Shown: in pieces, positions 11,571-23,513 of the stretch
How positions within the stretch are numbered: position 1 is the stretch's first letter
Layout: the number at the start of each line of letters is the position of its first letter
NCBI GenBank assembly: GCA_009760855.2
Contig: WPIO01000098.1
Location: forward strand, 757,501 to 821,500
DNA length: 64,000 bases
From: Cristatella mucedo
Lineage: Eukaryota; Bryozoa; Phylactolaemata; Cristatellidae
Reading direction: 5' to 3'
Notes under the pieces: generated by a model
The model's database searches: none
Seen by the model: the letters and a program-made list of their open reading frames with translations, nothing else
Told to the model about the DNA's origin: nothing
Made by a program: the position numbers and the translations under genes

Positions 11571-11574
11571 TAAG

Positions 11575-11651
11575 CTTGGCGAGCATGCACGTGTCTTTGT
11601 GAGCACGTGTATATGCGTGCATATGTATTCATAAGTGTCTGTGTGTGTGTT

Positions 11652-11686
<35 letters not shown>

Positions 11687-11700
11687 ACGTGTGGCAGCGT
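11575..11700 (+). repeat. (TG)n microsatellite, interrupted
   Basis: TG-rich DNA with a pure TG run near 11657-11686. With the tract at 10558-10725 it brackets the inverted ACATTTCC arrays. Confidence 0.95.
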
Positions 11701-13618
11701 TAAAAAAAATATTTGCGTTTATGTGTGCGAGAGTGAATGTGTGCGCATAGATATGTGTTTGCGTGTTACCGTATTATTAGTTATTAGTACAAGACAGAGA
11801 ACAACTGAGGAAAGGCTGCGTGTCAACTGGCCCAGCTCTGCAGGGCATCCACCTAGCGCTTGCTGTCTCTAACCCGCATACTAGAAAAGCCATGAGCTCT
11901 GGCTCTGATGAAGTCACTACATACCCCGGCTTGACCTAATTAGAAAATAATAATACTCACCTCTTTCTCACCGTCGTTACTTTATTACTTCATGTACGTG
12001 GATTGCTTTTTCAGTATGTTAATTCGTGCAGATGCTGAATATCTAATCCTAAAAATATGTAATTCATGTGTGTACAGCTTAGGAGCTTTCAAGGTATATT
12101 CAGGTGCTTCAATTATGCCGCAGGGCTCGAATCTGCAAACTTGGTCATTAAGTACATTCCCCATAAACCTCAGCCGATAAAAGAAAGCAAGTCTTTAAGC
12201 ACTTTTAAGCCCAGTAATGATGATTCGTGCAGTTTCTTATAAAAGCATCTTACCATCACTACGATGGAGGAAATTATACTTACATTGTGACAAGCAACCG
12301 TACTAGGATAGCGATAACTGCTTAAACCATGTGTGCACGTTCATTCCACGGTTAGTGGGAGTTAAGGCACATATAGACATGCAGCCAAATGTTGTATTGC
12401 AACAGGCACGTAATGTACTCACCATATTGCTTTGCTCTAGCATATGCCACATTAATAAGAAGCATGAAAAAGCTTTTATGCCAAGCAAACTAGGATTTTA
12501 CATCAAACTAAACGCGGTTGAAAGTTAAGCTGAGCAAAACCAGTCAGATCAATGTGCACTGACACTCACACGACAAAAAGTTCTTAATAAATAGCCTATG
12601 TCTGCTATTTTTTAAGTAAATACAACTGATGAGACCGTTTATTAAGTTACTGGAAAAGCTAGAGATCAGCCTATGGTCGCGACTATCCAAATAGATGCAC
12701 GAAAGTCCAGGATGCCTTTGAGGTAACCGTGTCGGGACATGGGGTACGGACATGGTAATCTGACAAGTACCAGGCGGCTTGCGGACGTTAAACGCATACC
12801 AATGTATACTTTTTTAAGAAAATAAAGAGACCTTTCTTAACTAGCCCTCCATAAAAGCTTTCTGGAAACAGTGGCGACGTCTACCAAGGCTTCCCGGTAT
12901 CGTTGCTTCGCTGCATCCATGGCAATTGTAAGCACGAGTGCTGGCTGGTGCACCAGCTGCACACGCCGACTGAGCATGCATCTGCTTGCTCATTGGTTAT
13001 TTCGGCTTCCTCTAGTGGCACAATTTAAATATTAGTTCCGTCGCAATGCACTTAGACCGCTCGCACAGAAAGACAGCATTTACGTAGGCAGTAAAGCATG
13101 GGCACCCGACTTTAACCGCCTCATCTAAAAGTGGCGAAAGAGCCTCAGATGCTCCAGCCAGCTGGCAGCAGCCGATAAAAACTTTGCTACCACGTCAGAT
13201 GTAGAGCCCTCAACCTCTATCGAGGAGGGGTGGGGTGGGGTGAATGCGAACACTGTCCCTTGCGGCTAACAGCAGACAGGCCCCTGCTGTGCGTACTGCA
13301 AGTTGTCTTTCCGGCTCGCGATGTGAGACTTAGTGCTAGGAGACTTCGCGCTAGCAGACTTAGCTAAGTGCTAAGTCTGAGGAACGGCCTGAATGCAACT
13401 GGTCGGTAACTAGTTTGACGTTTTCAGTCGCAATGCCGGCTTGAGCTTCTTTTTGAAGCGTCGAGGCCATTGCTGGTTTTGACGCGAGAGCACGTTATCC
13501 TTCGCTTCTGCTTCTTTGTTTGCTGCACAATAGCTCAGGAATGTAGTTCACTAAACTGGGCCACCATTTCTCGACGTTTCTCACATCACTACCGTTAGCA
13601 TCAAACACTTCGGTCTTT
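11701..13618. other. No recognised feature
   Basis: About 1.9 kb without a recognisable gene or element. Short ORFs (up to 75 codons) show no motif. A perfect 10-bp inverted repeat with a 5-nt loop (CAGACTTAGC and GCTAAGTCTG, 13355-13379) is the only clear structure. Confidence 0.45.
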
Positions 13619-13773
13619 AAATATAAATACATAAATAAATACAATTCATTTATATAGCGCCACAAGAGAACTGAATCTCTATTCAGGCGCTTCACAAATG
13701 CTTGTGGGCTCGAGCCCACGACCTCAGCCAGACCTTCGGGGTGAACATCTTAACCGCTGGACCAACCCAGCTC
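13619..13773 (-). mobile_element. SINE-A copy, complete
   Basis: On the minus strand the copy starts with a tRNA-like head: an A-box-like TGGTCCAGCGG and a B-box-like GGGCTCGAGCCC. It continues GAAGCGCCTGAATAGAGATT, then CAGTTCTCTTGTGGCGCTAT, and ends in an ATTTATTT-rich simple tail. The head would be the internal RNA polymerase III promoter. The tail matches LINE-A. The copy is relatively well preserved. Confidence 0.85.
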
Positions 13774-14239
13774 GGCAAATACGATTTCAAACTCAACCTC
13801 ATTTCGCGAGCGCGAGCAAAATCTTGTCGATCGTTTGCTGAAGTCAAAAGTAACTATAGAAAGTGTGTAGCTCATGCTGTATCAACGCTTGCTCACACTT
13901 GCCGAAACAGGTATCAACACCTTGCTCAATGGAGGAGGATGCGGAAATGGCACCACCACTGGATGCCTACCACTTTGGAAATATACTCTGAAAAAAACTC
14001 TTTAGCCCTCAACGCCTTCCTTACTTAATAGTATTCAAAGTTAGACAGTCTACCATCACCACTAAAACGTATTCTTCACTTGGTTTACTTAAGGCATTCA
14101 TTCGGCAAAGAAGCCAACACACAGTTCACGTGAAGCATCTCAGCGACCTGTTCCCTAGGTGACTTGGCGTGCATCTGCGCCAAAAACGAACCAGGATTCA
14201 TTAAAAGTACCTCAATTAAGTTATTTTTGGTCGAGCATT

Positions 14240-14635
14240 ACATGTGTACCTGCACACGCATCGGCACTTACAGTTGGTGCAAAACTGTACGGCCAGGCTC
14301 GGCCGTCTATCGGGACTGTCGCAGTTGCCCACTAAGCAGCAAATCGACTCTGGGGTTCCACCACTTAGTTTTTGGTCGCTCCAATTTCCTCGCTCCCGCA
14401 TATCCATCAGAACTTCTTCCTCACCGGGTGGAGAATCGTACAACCGATTGTTCAGACCCGAGTTTTTCAGCCACACCTCATGCGATCCTCAAAACTACCA
14501 GAGACTGGGCCTGTAGTTCCTATGCTCTCAAAGCCTAGAACTTACTACCAACATGCATCTAAACTTCTTCCTACATGGTACAATTTAAAAAGAAGCTAAA
14601 ATGCACCTGTTTATTACAGCATTTTGAGGGTCTAA
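14240..14635 (+). pseudogene. LINE-A reverse transcriptase C-terminal fragment
   Basis: Forward frames show the characteristic C-terminal RT region of CR1/L2-type LINEs: LQLVQNCTARL (14266 onward), PTKQQID, LQFPRSR, then in another frame SSYALKAWN.LPTCI and the QFKKKLK block. Several frameshifts and stops break it, so it is a dead copy. It runs head-on into another LINE-A fragment on the opposite strand at about 14640. Confidence 0.8.
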
Positions 14636-14639
14636 GACA

Positions 14640-14932
14640 AGCAAATAATAGGAATAGTATCACAGCTGATGAAGTGCCCTCAGAGAGCTCAATCCTTTTC
14701 TAGGCCCTTTACATTCGATACAGATGAAACACGATCGAGTAGTTTGTGTTAGCATGCTCAATAAACAACCGGAATAACATGGGGACTGGTGACATACACA
14801 GGGTCAGCATGCAAGAGTGATTAGTGGCATCATACACAGTGTCCGCAGGCAAAGTGCATAAAGGTCAAAGCGCAGGGAACCGCTAAACGATATTTTAAAT
14901 AGGCGGGTTCTCATGCGCTTCTTTCTTCGCGT
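14640..14932 (-). mobile_element. LINE-A 3' end, inverted relative to its neighbour
   Basis: The reverse complement gives the LINE-A 3' UTR (CATGCTGACCCTGTG, CCATGTTATTC) and tail (GTAAAGGGCCTAGAAAAGG, GAGCTCTCTGAGGGCAC). The RT end is largely missing. Together with 14240-14635 it makes a convergent LINE-A pair. Confidence 0.85.
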
Positions 14933-14984
14933 TCGTGCACCTGCTAATGCTACTCCTGCAGCTTGAGGATTTTACCGTTAATTA

Positions 14985-15032
14985 TGTTATTAATATATTA
15001 TTAATATATGTTATTAATATATATATTATTAG
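14985..15032. repeat. TATTAATA-type simple repeat
   Basis: Repeated GTTATTAATATA words, strongly AT. Confidence 0.85.
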
Positions 15033-15042
15033 TGCTTACGGA

Positions 15043-15106
15043 AAAGCACCAGCAAAGTCCATAGCAAGAGATTCAGTTCTCTGAGGGAGCTATACAAATA
15101 AATTGT
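15043..15106 (+). mobile_element. SINE-A/LINE-A tail fragment
   Basis: GCAAGAGATTCAGTTCTCTG followed by AGGGAGCTATACAAATAAATTG fits the shared hairpin tail. The ATACAAATAAATTG ending is closer to SINE-A. Confidence 0.6.
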
Positions 15107-16289
15107 TTTGGTCATTTAAGAAGTTAGAGTTATCTACTGCCAGGGGACCGGTTGATTCGGCAGCTAGATGGCAATACAAAATCGCTGCCTGGTGATCGAA
15201 TACTTTCTGACCTTGGTCCTTGATCCATGTTGATGTGGCTGCCCAGAAAGTGGCCTAACTTGAATTGCCTAAGGTGACTACGGAGCGACGTCGATGGGCA
15301 GCTGACGAAAGGACAATTGTACACCAGGTTTAATCTTCGCTGTAAAAATCAGGCTCTTAAGAAGTTTGTGCAGCAGAAGAGCTGCAGCAGAGGCTTTTAG
15401 CCTCTATACTCAGTCACACTTGGGAGAACTTAAATTATCGCGATAGTACAACGTCACAATAAAATCAGCAACAACAGCAATAGCTATTCAACTAACAGCA
15501 TGTGTAGCTGCTTGCTGTCGGTAAACGTTTGAACATGCTGAGCAAAGCTTTAGGGTGCCCAGCATCACAATGAATCCGAATTACTGCCCTGGAGAGTTTT
15601 GAACACACAGAAGCTGCTGATACATTGCCATACAGCAGAGGTAGTTGTGAGTCGAAGTGCGTGGACACATGGATCATTTACGTGCACGTGTCGACCTACC
15701 CCACCCCATCCCATCCCAAGACCATCACCACAGCTTGCAGCTGCAATAGAGCACTGCAGGATTTCTACCTACTAGACCCACTGCAGGATTTCAACCTACT
15801 AAATCAGGACCGACGTCACGAATAGAGACCACCTTACCAAGTGTGCCATTAGGGCACACTAATGATTAAGAGGGCTACGATTGTGCCCACCAAGTGGCTC
15901 TTAATTTAAAGCATCTATAAGGAAAGCTAACAAGGTCTCTCAGCTGTAGCGTCGATATGTCTGTGCTGGGATGGAGCAGGCTTAATCTTTATTAATTTGT
16001 ATTTACAAATTCTCTCGGCTGACCCATGGCCGCTGGACAGGGAACGTACAAGATCATTAGCTGTAAAATTAGGGACAGACCTACGCAAGAGAACTAATGC
16101 TGCTGCAGAATTCTCCAGTCAATTCATAAATGGCTATTTCAAGATATCTACTCTTTGCTGCCGCTTCAGATGTTTGCAAAGACTGCATACTGCAAAAACT
16201 AAGCGCGATAATCTGCTATAAGCTTCATTACTTCCTGAGCAGAGAGCCTTGCCTAAACCGACCAAATGATCTCCGGAATAATTTCCAAG
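15107..16289. other. No recognised feature
   Basis: Unique-looking DNA. A short direct repeat (CACTGCAGGATTTC..CCTACTA, twice at about 15752-15800) is visible. Short ORFs have no motif. Confidence 0.4.
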
Positions 16290-16740
16290 GTCCGGTAAGG
16301 TGTTGCCAACCTGAGATTGATTGGTTGGGGAAGGCCCGCCACGGCTTGGCTCCTTCGTACCTAGCTGAACTGCTGCATCAGTTTCAGCAAGCTTGCGCCC
16401 TCAGGTACTGTGTGGACGATAAATTAGCTGTCCCATTCCTCCGCTTAAAGACAGTGGGTGACAAAAGCTTTAGCTCTGCAGGTTCAAGACTGTGGAACTC
16501 GCTTCCACAGTTCTTACTCAACGACAACTACTCCCCTACCGCCGACTATGGCACATCCTTTTCAGTGGTCCTGAGCTGCTACTTCTATGCTACTCATTAC
16601 CTCATCTGCCCTTCTGACTCTGCTATGCTTTCCACTTTCTGTTCGTTGCGTGAGACGAAGTCTGTGGGCTACCGAATGAGTACCAAAAGCCGCTTAGGCT
16701 GTGTGTGCGCTATACAAAACTCTCCAGCGTAACTCCCACA
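16290..16740 (+). pseudogene. LINE-B reverse transcriptase C-terminal end and 3' tail
   Basis: This is the best LINE-B copy. The open frame (200 codons, 16130-16732) contains, from 16330 on, the typical RT C-terminal region of CR1/L2-group LINEs: ARHGLAPSYLAELL, then VPFLRLKTVGDKSF, then SRLWNSLPQFL. The 3' UTR follows (CACTTTCTGT, GTGGGCTACCGAATG) and the end is GCTTAGGCTGTGTGTGCGCT plus ATACAAAACTC. The last block resembles the SINE-B tail. The copy is 5'-truncated. Its sequence differs clearly from LINE-A, so it is a separate family. Confidence 0.85.
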
Positions 16741-17329
16741 TGATCTTTATGATTTTGTGGAGTTACAGACGGAGACACATTACAGGACTGATAGTCGACT
16801 TCAGCTTTTGCGGATTGTGCATTTTAGATTAAGTAAGCCCCTAAATAATCTTATTTGGCCATTCTTGGGACAGACAGATATGAAAAGATGTCTGCTGTAA
16901 ACGTCAAGCCCTCTGTGCGAGGGCATGCAATGCATTAGTCAACCAAGCAATCGCTAATAACTTCGTCGAGTTGATTTTTGTACTACTCTGCCATTAGGAA
17001 TAGGTAGAATAGAGAATTTAACAATATGGGGATGCTGCCTAAAGCATTTATGTTTAGGACTATCGAGTTTTGCAATGGGCAGATGTTCTGCACAACACAG
17101 ATGTCTCAAAATTCCAAATAAATAAGCCGCATTTGGTCAGATGTACATATTTTGGTGATAGTCTTAGACAGCAGCATACGATAGCATGAGACACTGGCAA
17201 CACTATAAATTATTCCAGACATCACCAGAGCTGCCCTGTGGCATCTGATGGCAATTCTCTCCATCTCACACGGGCTATTCTACCTCTGCTTAAAGGATAA
17301 GTGCTCTTAACAGCATTGCTTCATCGCAT
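16741..17329. other. No recognised feature
   Basis: Unique-looking sequence; nothing supported. Confidence 0.4.
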
Positions 17330-17501
17330 AAGCGGAGATGGCACAATACGGGAGGTTCTTGCTATTTACGACCTGGATTCCGAAGTCGTGGGTTGCAAAC
17401 CTGTGGTAGGCGATCCGTTACTGCAGCTGAAAGTAGTGGTGATTTCCGTTAAGCCTCTTCTGTTGCCATACAGAAAAAGATTTAAAATCAGCTAGTATTA
17501 A
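17330..17501 (+). mobile_element. SINE-B copy, diverged
   Basis: A tRNA-like head (GATGGCACAATACGGGAGG, CGAAGTCGTGGGTTGCAAAC) corresponds to A and B boxes. The body follows (GGCGATCC, AAGTAGTGGTGATTTCCG, GCCTCTTCTGTTGCCATAC) and the end is AAAATCAGCTAGTATT. It aligns throughout with the minus-strand copies at 26920-27090 and 44491-44664, with more mutations in the B box. Confidence 0.75.
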
Positions 17502-17879
17502 CTTTGCTGGGCTGATAGTTTTCAGCACCTTATCTCAATTATTGGGTTTATACCTAAGCGCGTTTAAGAAGCATATTAACCACCGAGGTGCCGTGATCAA
17601 GTCAGCACATACGGCGATGAATAAATAACTCATAATCGTGACTCAGCATTTACAGCACTATTCTGATTTCGTAGGACAGAAATCGTGAGATACCACTTTG
17701 AGTGGCTACATGAAAAGATAGCTACAGGAGTAATGATGGCTGAGGATTTCGGGTGAAGTTCTTGAGGCTGTCGGCTGCATCAAAGAAATATCTTTGACGG
17801 TGGTTCAATTTGAACGCAAATTGTGTGTGTAGGTACGTGGAGACTTATCATTAAGTGTTAATGCTTTCACAGGCGCCGA
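17502..17879. other. No recognised feature
   Basis: Unique-looking sequence; nothing supported. Confidence 0.4.
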
Positions 17880-18290
17880 CATGTTTGTGTGTGCGCGTAT
17901 GTGTGTGCTTTCGTGTTCATTAATCTGCGAACTTGTGAGTGTCGGTGTCTATGTGAGTTTGCACATAAGTCTATCAGTGTGTGCGAGTGTGTAGGTCCGT
18001 GCGCGCATGTGTGTGAATGCTTGAGGAGGCGTGAAAGTAAGCTAGCATAATTGTACGTATGCACGAAATGATGTGTCAATGTGTGTCAGTGTGTCTGTGC
18101 GTGAGTATCTGTGTGTGTGTGTGTGCGCGCACGTGCAAGCATGTGTCTGTGCGTGAGCGTATGTGCACGTAAGTCAGTTATTTGTGTGTGTGAATGCACC
18201 AGCTTGTATGCACGAAAGCTTGCATGCATGCGCTTGCTTGTGTGGATTTGCAAGTGAGCATGTTAGCCTGTATTTGTGTGTGTGTTTGTA
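17880..18290 (+). repeat. TG-rich low-complexity region
   Basis: Long interrupted TG/GTGC-rich DNA with a pure TG run near 18110-18124. Confidence 0.9.
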
Positions 18291-18299
18291 ATATTATAT

Positions 18300-18960
18300 A
18301 TTAGCAGTAAAGAATGTGATATTAGCCTCCTCAGAGAACTCAATCTCTTTCCAGTCGCTTTAAATTTGCTGCAAAGGGTGATATGATAGAACGCTGAGTC
18401 ATATCATGCTTGATAAAAAACATGAATAACATGGTTAGGGGTCACTGCACACTGTCAGAATGCTAGTGTGGTTAGTGTCAGCTTTCACAGTGGCAGCATT
18501 CATAAGCATATAAAGGACGAATCACAGGGATCCATTAAATGCTGTCCTTAAAAGGCGTGTTTGTAAGTTCCTTTTACACGTGGCCAAGTCAGAGGATATT
18601 GTGATGTAACTAAGGAGTGAGATCCAGGCTTTGGGAGAATACGCATTAAATGCACGGCCTCCAAAAGATTTGAGGCTTGTACAAGGTATTGGAAAACTTA
18701 GTAGATTCCGAAAACCGGGCGTTACGATGCTTGTACTAGTGGTGGAGTAGATCTGAGAGGTAGGCCAGAACCAAAAAATGAAGTGACCTGAAAGTGAGTG
18801 ACAAAATCTTGAATTCAATCTGTTGCTTGACTGGTAGCCAGGGCATGTCGGCGAGAAGAGGAGAGATGTGGCAACAGCGACGCTCTCGACAGACAAGCCT
18901 AGCTGCAGTTTCGCACCAGCTGGAAGTGCCTGACTGCACATGCCGGTAGACCAGCAATCA
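18300..18960 (-). pseudogene. LINE-A RT C-terminal region and 3' end
   Basis: Read on the minus strand, the fragment contains LVCRERRCCHISPLL, then DMPWLPVKQQIEFKILSL, TFRSLHFLVLAYLSDLL, then in the next frame GGRAFNAYSPKAW and ATCKRNLQTRLLRTAF. These are the successive conserved blocks of the CR1/L2 RT C-terminus. The 3' UTR (CATGTTATTCATG, TCAAGCATGAT) and hairpin tail end at about 18318. One frameshift separates the two halves. It is a dead 5'-truncated copy. Confidence 0.9.
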
Positions 18961-19144
18961 GTGAGTTACATAATTAAGGAAAGAATGTCGCAAATTCATG
19001 TACCAATTTTGATGCTGTATCCTTATCTAAATAAGCCCGAGTTTTAGCAATTTTAGGCAACAGAAAGTAGGCAGACTTATCTGTGGAGATAATGTGGTCG
19101 TCTAAAATAGTCACTTGGGAACATGACACATAGATTTCGTGCAG

Positions 19145-19216
19145 GTGCAACAGGAGGTATGTGTGAGTGTGTTTATGAGAGCGCACGTGTGACGATGTGT
19201 GTGCGTGTGTGTGCGC

Positions 19217-19247
<31 letters not shown>

Positions 19248-19410
19248 AACGTCTGCGAGTGAGTGTGTGTGACTGTTTCCGTGTATGTGTGTGTGGGTGT
19301 GCACACGGGTGTGAGTGTGTGGGTGTGCACACGGGTGTGAGTGTGTGTGCATGCCTGTATGTGTGTGTGTTTGTGTGTGCGCACTCGTGTGCGTGCACGT
19401 CTGTTTTATA
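19145..19410 (+). repeat. TG-rich low-complexity region with 30-bp internal repeat
   Basis: TG-rich DNA. A unit with GTGTGGGTGTGCACACGGGT is directly repeated (around 19290-19345). Confidence 0.9.
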
Positions 19411-19424
19411 TGCATGAGTTAGTT

Positions 19425-20668
19425 GACATTCTTGCCTTGGCTAGAACTTGGCTAAAACCTATCAACCTTACGAACGTGAACGACCGTACCTCAACAGGCC
19501 TCTCCTTCTTTTGAACTACAATGAATCGAAACTCTTGGTGGTGTCGCTATTCTTAAATGCTCAACCTTTAGTTTAAAGCTGTTTGTGATTTCTCAAAGCG
19601 ATCATTCCATTCTATCATTTAATATTTATTTTTATTACTTACCTGTCATCTTCAGCACCAAATTTTGTAAGCAGACTGACACATTGTCTCTTCTGGCTTG
19701 TTTGCATTGGCCAAGCCACACCAAGGGTCACACATTCGATTAAACCTTTAACTACAACTGGAGGCTGTTGTATCAATTGTTTTTAACCAAATTATGCTCA
19801 TCTGACAACATGCAGACCTCATTCAGTATACACTGTGTGCCCTTCTCATCATCTAAAGTCACACGTAAGTTGCTAAAGCTCTCTAAACTTGACATAAATA
19901 CAGTCTGTGCGAGATCATATTTATGTGTTTTGCCTCTGCTGCTCAATTCCCATTCTAGCCTATCATTAGTTAATTGCGACAACACGATCTGGCTGACTAA
20001 GCACAGTACAACCCCTCGCCCAAACTGCCTACGGTTTACTGAAGACATTCAACTAGCTAGGTCGGCTAAGTAGAAACTAGAAAAAGATGCAGTACTAGAA
20101 TAGATTCTACATCAACAGGTATACTAGGACTACTGTAGGTTGTAACAATCGGTCATAGCAAAGTCCAAGTTTAGCTTCAATAGAAACATTGTCGTTTCAC
20201 AGAAGCACAATAAAAAAATGCAGACGTCCATGGTCGAATATCTCCTTAACTGCTGCTAGGTTAGCTCACTATCCAGTGATTCTTGGGCTAATCTAGTCGA
20301 TCACTTCTTAAGCTTCTTTGTCAACATAAAAAAAAATCTGGGAGCAAGTCCCTGGGGGGGGGGCAGCATCCCCCGGAATCTTCACCCTAAAATGTTTGCA
20401 GTACCTTAATGTCTACATTCAAGAAGGCGACAACTGACCTCGTTTAGAATTTCACATCATTTTGAAAGAAGACAACTAGTTCACTAGATCCTATTACCAC
20501 AGTACTACTTTTAGGATTAATGTATATGCTTCTGCATAACTAGCATCATGATCATGTAATTTACCTCAGGTCGTGTCCCAGCACTTCTCAAAAAGGCTGT
20601 TGTCAGACCACTATTCAAGACAGCTACACTAAACCAAGTGAACTTCATCGTATCGCTTGAAATCGTAA
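19425..20668 (+). pseudogene. LINE endonuclease end, linker and start of RT
   Basis: The order of motifs fits a CR1/L2-type LINE. TLGGVAIL (about 19533) looks like the GGVAI block of an APE-type endonuclease. Next comes a frame at 19797-20073 with SSSKVTRKLLKLSKLDINTV, LVNCDNT and PRPNCLRFTEDIQLARSAK, which is the usual linker after the endonuclease (acidic PW-F-T-E-E type block). The next block is SLSSDSWANLVDHFLSFFV. Finally LLKKAVVRPLFKTATLN (20588 onward) is the entry motif of the RT domain. Stops and frameshifts occur throughout. It is probably an internal piece of LINE-A, but no overlapping LINE-A copy in the window proves that. Confidence 0.75.
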
Positions 20669-20764
20669 CAGCTGGCAGCCGCAGCCGCAATATGATTGGT
20701 TAGAAAAATTCCGTACACTCCGCAGTATTCTTTTGCCGTGCTTTCTCAATATCTCTAATATCAG

Positions 20765-20902
20765 TCTGGTTTGGTCTAGCGTTTAAGTTGTTCACCCCGA
20801 CCAAGGTCTGACTGAGGTCGTGGGGTCAAGCTTAGTGGCAGATGTGAAGCACCTGAATAGAGATTAAGTCATCTTACGACGCTATACAAAAGAATTATAT
20901 TT
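20765..20902 (+). mobile_element. SINE-A copy
   Basis: CTGGTTTGGTCTAGCGTTTA (A box), GAGGTCGTGGGGTCAAGC (B-box region), AAGCACCTGAATAGAGATTA, AGTCATCTTACGACGCTATAC and an AAAAGAATTATATT end. It lies just behind the LINE endonuclease/RT fragment. Confidence 0.85.
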
Positions 20903-21962
20903 TCTTAAGAATTGTACTACGTCACACTGGCTGGCAGCAACTATTATGAGCCGAAGACAAGCAACTTTGTAAAGTTGGTGTTAGATAGTTCTTTTGAACC
21001 GATCATCCAGACTCTGAAGCCTGCTAGTACTAAATTAACTATGAATCACTTGCCATGGTCGTACTAATATTGACCAGTCGCAGAGCACGTTCTGCCCACT
21101 TTCTTTGCGAATTTTTATTTTAGAAACTTCGGCCTTGGCTCAAAAATTCATTACAATCCCAAGCTAAGAGGTAAGAATCAATTAATCACGAAGAACCTTG
21201 CCTGACATACAGCCAAGTTACTCAGATGCATGGCTGGCAGTATGTACATACAGCAGCAAAAATGTGTTTTAAGTACCAGTTCCTAGCTGTAGCATCTGGA
21301 GACAGTGGATTCAGTGAAAACACTAAAATAATGCCAGTAAACCACTAAGCACAGCTGCATGCATAGAACATATGTGCCATGTACTCACCAAGCAAGCTTG
21401 GTGTGAAGGCACAGCAATTCTTGGCTTCACTGTGAGTTCGGAATCCATGAATGCATCACGTCGCCCCTGGATTCACAAAGACATTCAGCATATTTCACTA
21501 CAAAGTCTGCATTCTACTTTTCTTTAGCTGTGTAAAGCACTAAAATATAAAAGATATCATATGGCGATCATAGAGAGCATATAATCAAGCACTGGTTCTT
21601 TGTAAAGGTTTTTTCTAGGTTGGGCAGTTAAATGATCAGCATCACCTAAATGGTCATTCACTTGACAAGAATCGCCAAAGTTATTGCCCCAACTCGGTAA
21701 GCATTTCCCAAGGGACGGAATTGAAGAACTTGTCAGCTCTAGATCAAGATGAAAGGCAGTGACAGTGCCCAATGACTAACCGAGTTGGACAGTTCCGTAG
21801 AGGTAGGTACTGTCAAGGTGCTAATATGCTGAAGAGAAAAAGTGAAGCATATTAATAGTATGGAGCCGCATTTTTCTCCCTGTTCCCCCCCCGTTTCTCC
21901 CTGTTTGATAAATGGTTTTTACGTATGCCATTCTTTTGAGAGACTTTAACATTGCCCGGAGA
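20903..21962. other. No recognised feature
   Basis: Unique-looking sequence with short ORFs only. Confidence 0.4.
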
Positions 21963-22255
21963 ATAAATAAAATAATACATTGGAAATAGCATTCTCAAAG
22001 AATTCAACATCTATGTGAACGCTTCCCAAGTGCTGCTAAGGAAGCATTATCGAACGGGTCGTGGCTGCAGGCGTTCAATAACTAACAAGAATAACATGGT
22101 TAGGAGTGACCTGCACAGGTCAGCATGCAAGTATGGTTATTGGCAGAATGATCAGTGTCAGCACGCATAAGCACAAAAAAAAAAAAATTACGGGACTCAC
22201 TAAACGATGTGCTAAACAAGTGGGATTTTAGGTTCTACGCAGCGAGGCCAAACTG
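21963..22255 (-). mobile_element. LINE-A 3' end, strongly decayed
   Basis: The reverse complement shows CATGCTGACC, CTAACCATGTTATTCTTG and the RT-end position. The hairpin tail is mutated beyond the AGAATTC region. An A13 run (near 22177) has grown inside it. Confidence 0.75.
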
Positions 22256-23372
22256 TTTGGCGTAATTTTGAAGTGAGTATATTCGTAGGCACGTGTGACC
22301 AAGCAAAACCGTGGGTCGTGGAATATTTTGGCATTAATAACTGATCCTGCATAGCTTTAGACAAGCTTTTTTCGTATTCACATAGTGCCATTTAATATAC
22401 ACTGTTACCATTTACTGCTGTCAGCATCGATTTGGACACCCTATCACCACGTCAAAGATGTGGCAGTATAGCCCAATTACAATATAGCACAATTACATCG
22501 CGTGAATGAAACGTGTTTACGTCGAGCAACTGAGGTACATTAAATACAAATGCGAGGAAAGCATCGTTGATTGCTGCCGCTTACCATTTCTGCCAACAGT
22601 TGCTTAGATTTGGATAACATCGTAGCGTATTTGTCAGTCTGATGCCACTCAGATGGGTACATGTACAATGCCAGCTCAATTGTGCTCATTTTAAACGCCG
22701 ACTTGTTCTGTTGGGTCGATTGAAGTCTGTCGCACATTAGCTTCGTGCGACCATTTTTCTATGGCGGAAGAGGATATTCCATTTCACTTCCGCCTATCCC
22801 TGACAACCGAGTAGTGTGGTGACAATTCCAAAATTTGTCTTGTTCTGCAAGCGCCGTGTGAATAATTGTCTCGTGGAAAATGCTGAGCTGTTCAAACAAT
22901 CAATTTATTTCCTTTCCACTCAGCACAGCTGACGACACTAGTCAGAGGTAGCAGTGGAAACGAAACCAGTCATAACCGATTGGAACGATGTGCTTGAAAT
23001 GCACTGACACTCTTCCACCCAAAGATCAAACTAACAAGCACCTCATGAGATCTAGTGAACCAGATTGGACTGATGCGTCCTAAATGTAGGAAGCGAGCTA
23101 GGGTTCGATCTTGGTCGTCTCGACAGTTTCAATCGGAAGTGGAATGATAGAGTATAGCTCGCGCTCATGCTGGCTTGCAAGTTTAGAGGCGGCGATGCCG
23201 AAGGTCACAAGTACAGGGCTGCCTGCAGCTTAGCAGTATTGAGAGCTAGCTCAAGAATCAAGCGCCATCGGGGACGCGCAATAGGCAGTCTTTTTTCTCA
23301 GGTTTAACACTATACCTGGGAGAACGCTGCTTGTGTCGCATACCACTGGCAAATCGACAGATCCGAGACCGC
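22256..23372. other. No recognised feature
   Basis: Unique-looking sequence; a 65-codon ORF on the minus strand (22540-22737) has no recognisable motif. Confidence 0.4.
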
Positions 23373-23513
23373 CCCGGTTTGGCCAAGTGGTCAAGGCCCT
23401 CGCCCACACCGAGGTCTGGCTGAGTTCGAGGGCTCGAGCTCTGTGGCATATGGGAAGCGCCTGAATAGAGATTAAGTTTTCTTAGGGGTCATGCAAATGA
23501 ATAATATTTTATA
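23373..23513 (+). mobile_element. SINE-A copy
   Basis: CCCCGGTTTGGCCAAGTGG head, GGGCTCGAGCTC B-box region, GAAGCGCCTGAATAGAGATT, AAGTTTTCTTAGGGGTCAT, then AAATGAATAATATTTT. Confidence 0.85.

Noticed and set aside
19111-19417. Overlapping His/Thr-rich ORFs of 80-136 codons
   Set aside because: Again TG/CA repeat translations, not genes.
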